From Annona cherimola (taxonomy: Eukaryota; Streptophyta; Magnoliopsida; Magnoliales; Annonaceae), in NCBI GenBank assembly GCA_030490835.1, contig CM059971.1:4038545-4102544 (forward strand): DNA of 64,000 nt, given 5' to 3'. A model generated the notes under the pieces. The model worked only from the letters and a program-made list of their open reading frames with translations. It did not search any database and was not told the origin of the DNA. Positions 59,716 through 64,000 of this stretch are shown here, piece after piece. Both the position numbers and the translations under genes were made by a program. Every line of letters starts with the position of its first letter. Positions within the stretch are counted from its first letter, which is position 1.

Positions 59716-60090
59716 AGGTAATTTGCAAATATATCTAATTATTTTGATTAAAATTTCAAACATGCCCATATAGTTTCAAAAATTATAAATAACCCCAAAA
59801 CAGTTTAACCATAATTGCAAATAACCTCATGCAGTTATAACACCATAAGCATGGATGTATTTGCAAAAATATACAACTATGTGAGTGTATTTGCAATTAC
59901 AAATATTAAGTTATATATTTAATTTTTGTAAATAACTCTCATCCATGATACAATAACAGGCTAACGATGTGATAACAACGTGAGGTCATTTGCAATTATA
60001 GTTAAACTATACAGGCTTATTTGCTATTTTTAAAACTACATGGATATATTTGCAATAATCAAATTAAGTGGATATATTTGTAAATTACCT
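59716..60090. mobile_element. Foldback element inside P450 pseudogene 2
   Basis: Starts AGGTAATTTGCAAATATATC and ends GATATATTTGTAAATTACCT, inverted ends of about 30 bp or more. The interior repeats TGGATATATTTGCAA words in both orientations. Absent from P450 pseudogene 1, so inserted after the duplication. Confidence 0.8.
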
Positions 60091-60229
60091 TATTAAAACA
60101 GTTAGGATCATGAGCACTTAGAAAGGCAACAAAATTCTCATTTTTTGCGACGAAACCCACTAGGCATGCTAGTACATCACATCACTTGACTAACACCTAT
60201 CGGAATAGGGGCTAATTCAAATATAAAAG

Positions 60230-62736
60230 TGTAGCGCCCTGACCTATGACATCTCTATGCATTAAGCTTGTCATAGAATTTTATGTTGAGAATATTTTAA
60301 AAGTGGTGAAGTCCATAACACACAATACACCAAATAGTGAAATAAATGGATGATCGCTAAAGAAAATGGTCTATATTTTAATATATATATATATATATAA
60401 ATTTTGGCAGCATCCTACCTCTAATTAGGACATTCTACAAATACAAACATTCAGCAAATGATACTTTACATCAAGATCTAACTTGTATCACTTCTTTATG
60501 AACACAATTACCCTGTTTCTTCACAACTTCATCATATTCACATGTTATCACGTATACTTCAAATATTCCTCACACCATACACAATACATATATCTATGCA
60601 ATTCTTACAAATATAAAAAGAACATACTCTAAAGATTTCAAATAAAAATCTAGTACTTCTAAAGTCTAGTTTGTTATGCATCATTTTCAAGCATACAAGA
60701 GTATCACATAATTCTCCACTTCACTGCCCTTCTAACCAGTGAAGTCTCTATAACTGTTGATTTCGTGATATTCTACAATTGATTAATCAAAATGATGAGT
60801 TCAAAGTACATAGTAAGCAAGCATTGTTTTAAAAAAAAATCATGAAACCTTCATGGAAATATCATGTATGTATGAGAATGAAATGCAATCACAAACATAT
60901 TTCATTCAAGAAAATATTCACTTTTTAGTGAATAACACTTACCAAGTGAGCATCCACTCATACAATGGATGTGCCAGTTAGGCAACACCAAAGACGGGTT
61001 ACGTGTCCAATTATAACCTTCGCAAAGCTTTATATTCATTTTCGTAAATAAGTTCCGTCCACACAAGTGGTCAAATGCATCTATATCATGAAAGGAATTT
61101 GCATAACTTGTCATAAAGAAAAGATCTATTCTTAGAAATTAAGTTCAAAAGCATATTTTAATAGCACATATATATAATGAAAATATGATAATGACCATTC
61201 CCAAAGATTTTCATTATTTGTACAAAATTTATTAAAATACCTATGAAAAATTACTTGATTTGCACATATTTCCAATAAAACATATAAAGGCAAAACATGA
61301 ACATTTATTGCAACAATTATTCGTTAAAATAACTACCAAAATAGAATCTTCTATTACAAAAATTTATTGAACTTGAAAGGCTTGCTTACCTTAGGATCTT
61401 AGGATGTGCCTTCCACTTTCTCCTTTCCTTTTACTATCAAAATTAACAATTGTAAAACTAAGTATTTCCTTATATCATTATGCATTGCATCCTAAATTTA
61501 ATATCTAAGGATGTCTTAATTTAAAAAAGCTAATTTTTATTTTTCATTCTTCAAAGAGAGTCCTCAAGACGGCTTTAATGAGGGAAATATTCTTCTTTAA
61601 ATCCTTATTTAATTGTTATTCTATTTACTTTATATCTATAATTAGATAGACCACTTAAAGACATTTACTTTACTTATGTTTTCGATCCATTAAATGTCCA
61701 ACTTAAGTATATATGTATACATATATATTAGACATATTAAAAATCTATGTAAATCATTCTTGTATCATACAAATTGACTAATTTAACAATTTTGCATAAA
61801 AACCCAATACCCATATCCTATCTACTACCTAGCATATACTTCTAAATTGTTTTATTATATTTTAATTCTCCAAATAACTCAAAATTTACTTATAAATAGT
61901 TTTTAGGCTAAATACTCAAAAAGCCCTATATTTAAGCCATGTTTTTGGGGTTGCCCAATTTTTATGGGTTGTTAAAAATTTTATTTTTTCTTTCTACATC
62001 AAATTATGCGTATTAATTTATAAATAACATATTTTAATAACATTCGCAACCATTATATCATGATTTGAAACAAGAAAATTCGGTTATAACATCTTGAAAT
62101 TTTGATTTAGTATTTAAGTTTGATTTTAACATTCTATTTTCATGATTTAGGCTTCAAATATCATCCTATTCAAAAATTTATCTAAACTCCATGATTTTTC
62201 CTAAATATTTGAAGGTAAAAAATAAAATCTTACCCATTTTAACTCTTGAATCCGTGAATCACTAAATTTATTACTCAGATCCTTATATTGTACTTATATA
62301 CATGTCTATCTAAGGTATTTTAGCAAACTCCTTATGATTCTAGCATGATTTGGGCAAAATTTTAAAAAACCCTGCAAAACCTTTCTCTCCTCCTACCTCC
62401 GGCGACAAGCTCTCTCACTTGCCACCCTTCCTCTCCTCCTGCTTCTTTCTCCTCTACCTCTTTTTTTCTAGCTCTGATCGAGCTCCCTGTTCCTCTTCTC
62501 TTTATTAATTTTGGCACTTTACATGTGCACCAAAAATATGCACACGCAATAGTTATTTTTTTAAATAAGGCCTGGGCTCTACACCAGACCATTTTCTTCA
62601 TTGTTCATACATTTATTTCAATGTTTGGTGTACGAGTGTAAGCTATATTGTAGACTTTACCACTTTTAAAAGATTCCTAGCATGAAATCCTATGACAAAC
62701 TCAATGTATAAAGATGTCATAGATCAGGGCGCTACA
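60230..62736. mobile_element. 2.5-kb element with long terminal inverted repeats
   Basis: Begins TGTAGCGCCCTGACCTATGA and ends with its near-exact inverse; the inverted similarity continues for about 65 bp. Absent from P450 pseudogene 1, so it is a real insertion. It is flanked by AAAG on both sides (60226-60229 and 62737-62740). The TG...CA ends with a short direct repeat could mean a solo LTR of a long-LTR Ty3 element, while the long inverted ends suggest a DNA transposon. No convincing coding frame; the longest is 79 codons. Confidence 0.75.
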
Positions 62737-63680
62737 AAAGGATATTACATTTATACTTATATATGTAGATCGTAACATAACCTCACATTTTCATCCATTT
62801 TCAATGCAAAATTTTATCTCATCTAGACATCTTTCATTGTCAAATTCTAATATGGATGCATTTGATACAAAATGCAGTTAAGTACTACACTAATTTCAGC
62901 TTAAAATGTATTATTATATGCAGCCGAATTTTAATAGCTACACTCAATCTTATGTTTGGCCATGTTAGATTTAAGAATGGTGATACTCAATTAAATGTTA
63001 CCATTCAAAAGCAACCAAATATTTGTAACTCAATAATAAATTGTAGTCAAAATAACCACAAATTTTCTTGCAATTTTAAAAGGTAATAAATAAATACAAT
63101 GGTCCTGTATGAATCCTCCATACAACACTTTTTTATTTTATGATTTTCAATTCTAAACCATTTGATAATTAATAAAAGGGTTTGGCAAGAAAAGGGGGAT
63201 GTGTGTATATACGGATCCTTCATACTTACTATAAGTATGAAATTATTACTCTTTTACAAATGTGTGGTTATATGAATTAATAAAACTATATTTTTTTTAT
63301 CATATTTGGAACCCTTGGAATTGTTTATATTTATGACATGGATTAATTAACATTTTATGTGACACAATTTTACATTAAGTGTGATAGTGAAACAGATTCT
63401 AAGTTTTGGCGCAGAAGATGGTGAGACAGCTCAAATCCTTCATAGCTTTACCACTTTTATGAAAGGATTAGTTTCATTCCCCATTAATCTCCCTGGGACA
63501 CCTTACGCCAAGGAAATTCATATATGTGTCAACAAACCGTTTATAATCAAGCCTTTTATATAGTATGTCATGAATATATAGATGGACGAATTTTTATATC
63601 TATAGTGGTTCGATGCAATATTTTTCAATTTTTTAAATTTAGCCTTGTTTATGGATACAAAAAAATCTTATTAATGACCA

Positions 63681-63762
63681 AATATTGTGGGTACGAGGAG
63701 AATTTATCTTTTATTAATGAAAATATTGTGGGTAAGAGGAGAATTTATCTTTTATTAATGAA
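63681..63762. repeat. 41-bp tandem duplication
   Basis: Two nearly identical units beginning AATATTGTGGGTA and containing GAGGAGAATTTATCTTTTAT lie head to tail at 63681-63721 and 63722-63762. The words resemble the degenerate motifs at 33836-34080. Confidence 0.85.
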
Positions 63763-63875
63763 AATTTCCATTTGCCTCGAAAAGGCATGAATGGCATTAG
63801 TTGTACCATATACACGTGCATTACAAATTAAGGCGGGTCACGTCCGAATTTCTATTAATTGATTTAAATTGTAAT

Positions 63876-64000
63876 TGTGATATCCCACATCGGTTAGGAT
63901 GAGGGAGGAAGCCTGAGCTATAAGTAGAGGCCGTCAGGTACCTCAGTGAGGCGCCTTTTGGGGAAGGACGGGATGCACGTGAACCCAAAGGGGCAAAACC
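63876..64000 (+). other. LTR-like or snRNA-promoter-like sequence at the window edge
   Basis: TGTGATATCCCACATCGG begins at 63876. ATCCCACATCG (63882-63892) is identical to the plant snRNA upstream sequence element, and a TATA-like TATAAGTA lies 26 bp further on (63919-63926). The downstream sequence does not read as U6 or U3 start sequence. The TG start and the occurrence of CCCACATCGG in many small plant LTRs make a truncated LTR or TRIM element more likely. It is cut by the window end. Confidence 0.4.

Larger units (their letters stand above)
59440..63540 (+). pseudogene. Cytochrome P450 pseudogene 2, split by two insertions
   Basis: Exon pieces match pseudogene 1. 59470-59715 is heavily decayed, with shifts. 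60091-60229 matches GNKILIFCNET of copy 1. 63375-63520 is the best preserved: IVKQILSFGAEDGETAQI, FMKGLVSFPINLPGTPYAK. The donor after this exon, GTAAGT in copy 1, is destroyed here. The I-helix exon and everything downstream are absent. Same CYP90/CYP724-like assignment and the same caution. Confidence 0.72.
58800..63600 (+). repeat. Duplicated P450 region, copy 2
   Basis: Collinear with 34950-36480, but expanded by a foldback element at 59716-60090 and a 2.5-kb element at 60230-62736. Flanking DNA on both sides of the exons is shared with copy 1. Confidence 0.75.

Noticed and set aside
63876..64000. U6 or U3 snRNA gene
   Set aside because: No conserved snRNA sequence follows the TATA-like box, and the TG start suggests an LTR.
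1..64000. tRNA, rRNA or microRNA genes
   Set aside because: No cloverleaf arms with A/B boxes or rRNA sequence were noticed; the many hairpins are foldback elements without evidence of a processed miRNA.

Overview
The window is a piece of a plant (angiosperm) nuclear genome. The evidence is a CC-NB-ARC-LRR disease-resistance gene, Ty1/copia retrotransposons, many small foldback and MITE-like elements, intron-containing fragments of housekeeping genes (clathrin heavy chain, NAP1, beta-galactosidase, mitochondrial processing peptidase beta) and cytochrome P450 pseudogenes, all in very AT-rich DNA. The species cannot be told from the sequence. It reads as an accessory, repeat-dominated region with one resistance locus; no gene is certainly intact.

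Layout. 1-4450: AT-rich DNA without a recognisable gene. 4450-12262 and 37213-44947: two copies of a segmental duplication. The left copy carries the promoter, coiled-coil exon and a long intron of a CNL gene, whose NB-ARC and LRR part continues at 13106-16983. The right copy keeps the coiled-coil exon, but its homology stops inside the intron at a truncated copia LTR, so it has no NB-LRR part. The left gene has a 2-bp shift at 14774-14781 and a 3' LRR array built of five 144-bp two-repeat modules.

17463-28393: an apparent large composite element of about 10.9 kb bounded by inverted arms of about 1.3 kb. It holds adjacent, intron-containing fragments of clathrin heavy chain (six exons) and NAP1 (five exon pieces) on the plus strand, and the last piece of a beta-galactosidase on the minus strand. 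This looks like a Pack-MULE or similar gene-capturing transposon lying just downstream of the CNL. 30210-33021: a copia element cut off after integrase. 44948-50118: a related, fuller but decayed copia element. 34950-36863 and 58800-63600: two copies of a P450 pseudogene (CYP90/CYP724-like); the second is split by a foldback element and by a 2.5-kb element with long inverted ends.

51715-52990: a hierarchical satellite of 10-bp units in seven blocks with a constant spacer of about 130 bp. 52991-56430: four dispersed copies of an AT-rich repeat. 58020-58460: a mitochondrial processing peptidase beta fragment on the minus strand. 63876-64000: the start of an LTR-like or snRNA-promoter-like sequence cut by the window edge.

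The only unit likely to act as a gene is the CNL locus (pathogen recognition), and only if the 2-bp shift is absent in real transcripts. The rest records duplication, gene capture, insertion and decay around it. All identities come from reading translations and motifs by eye; no search was run.
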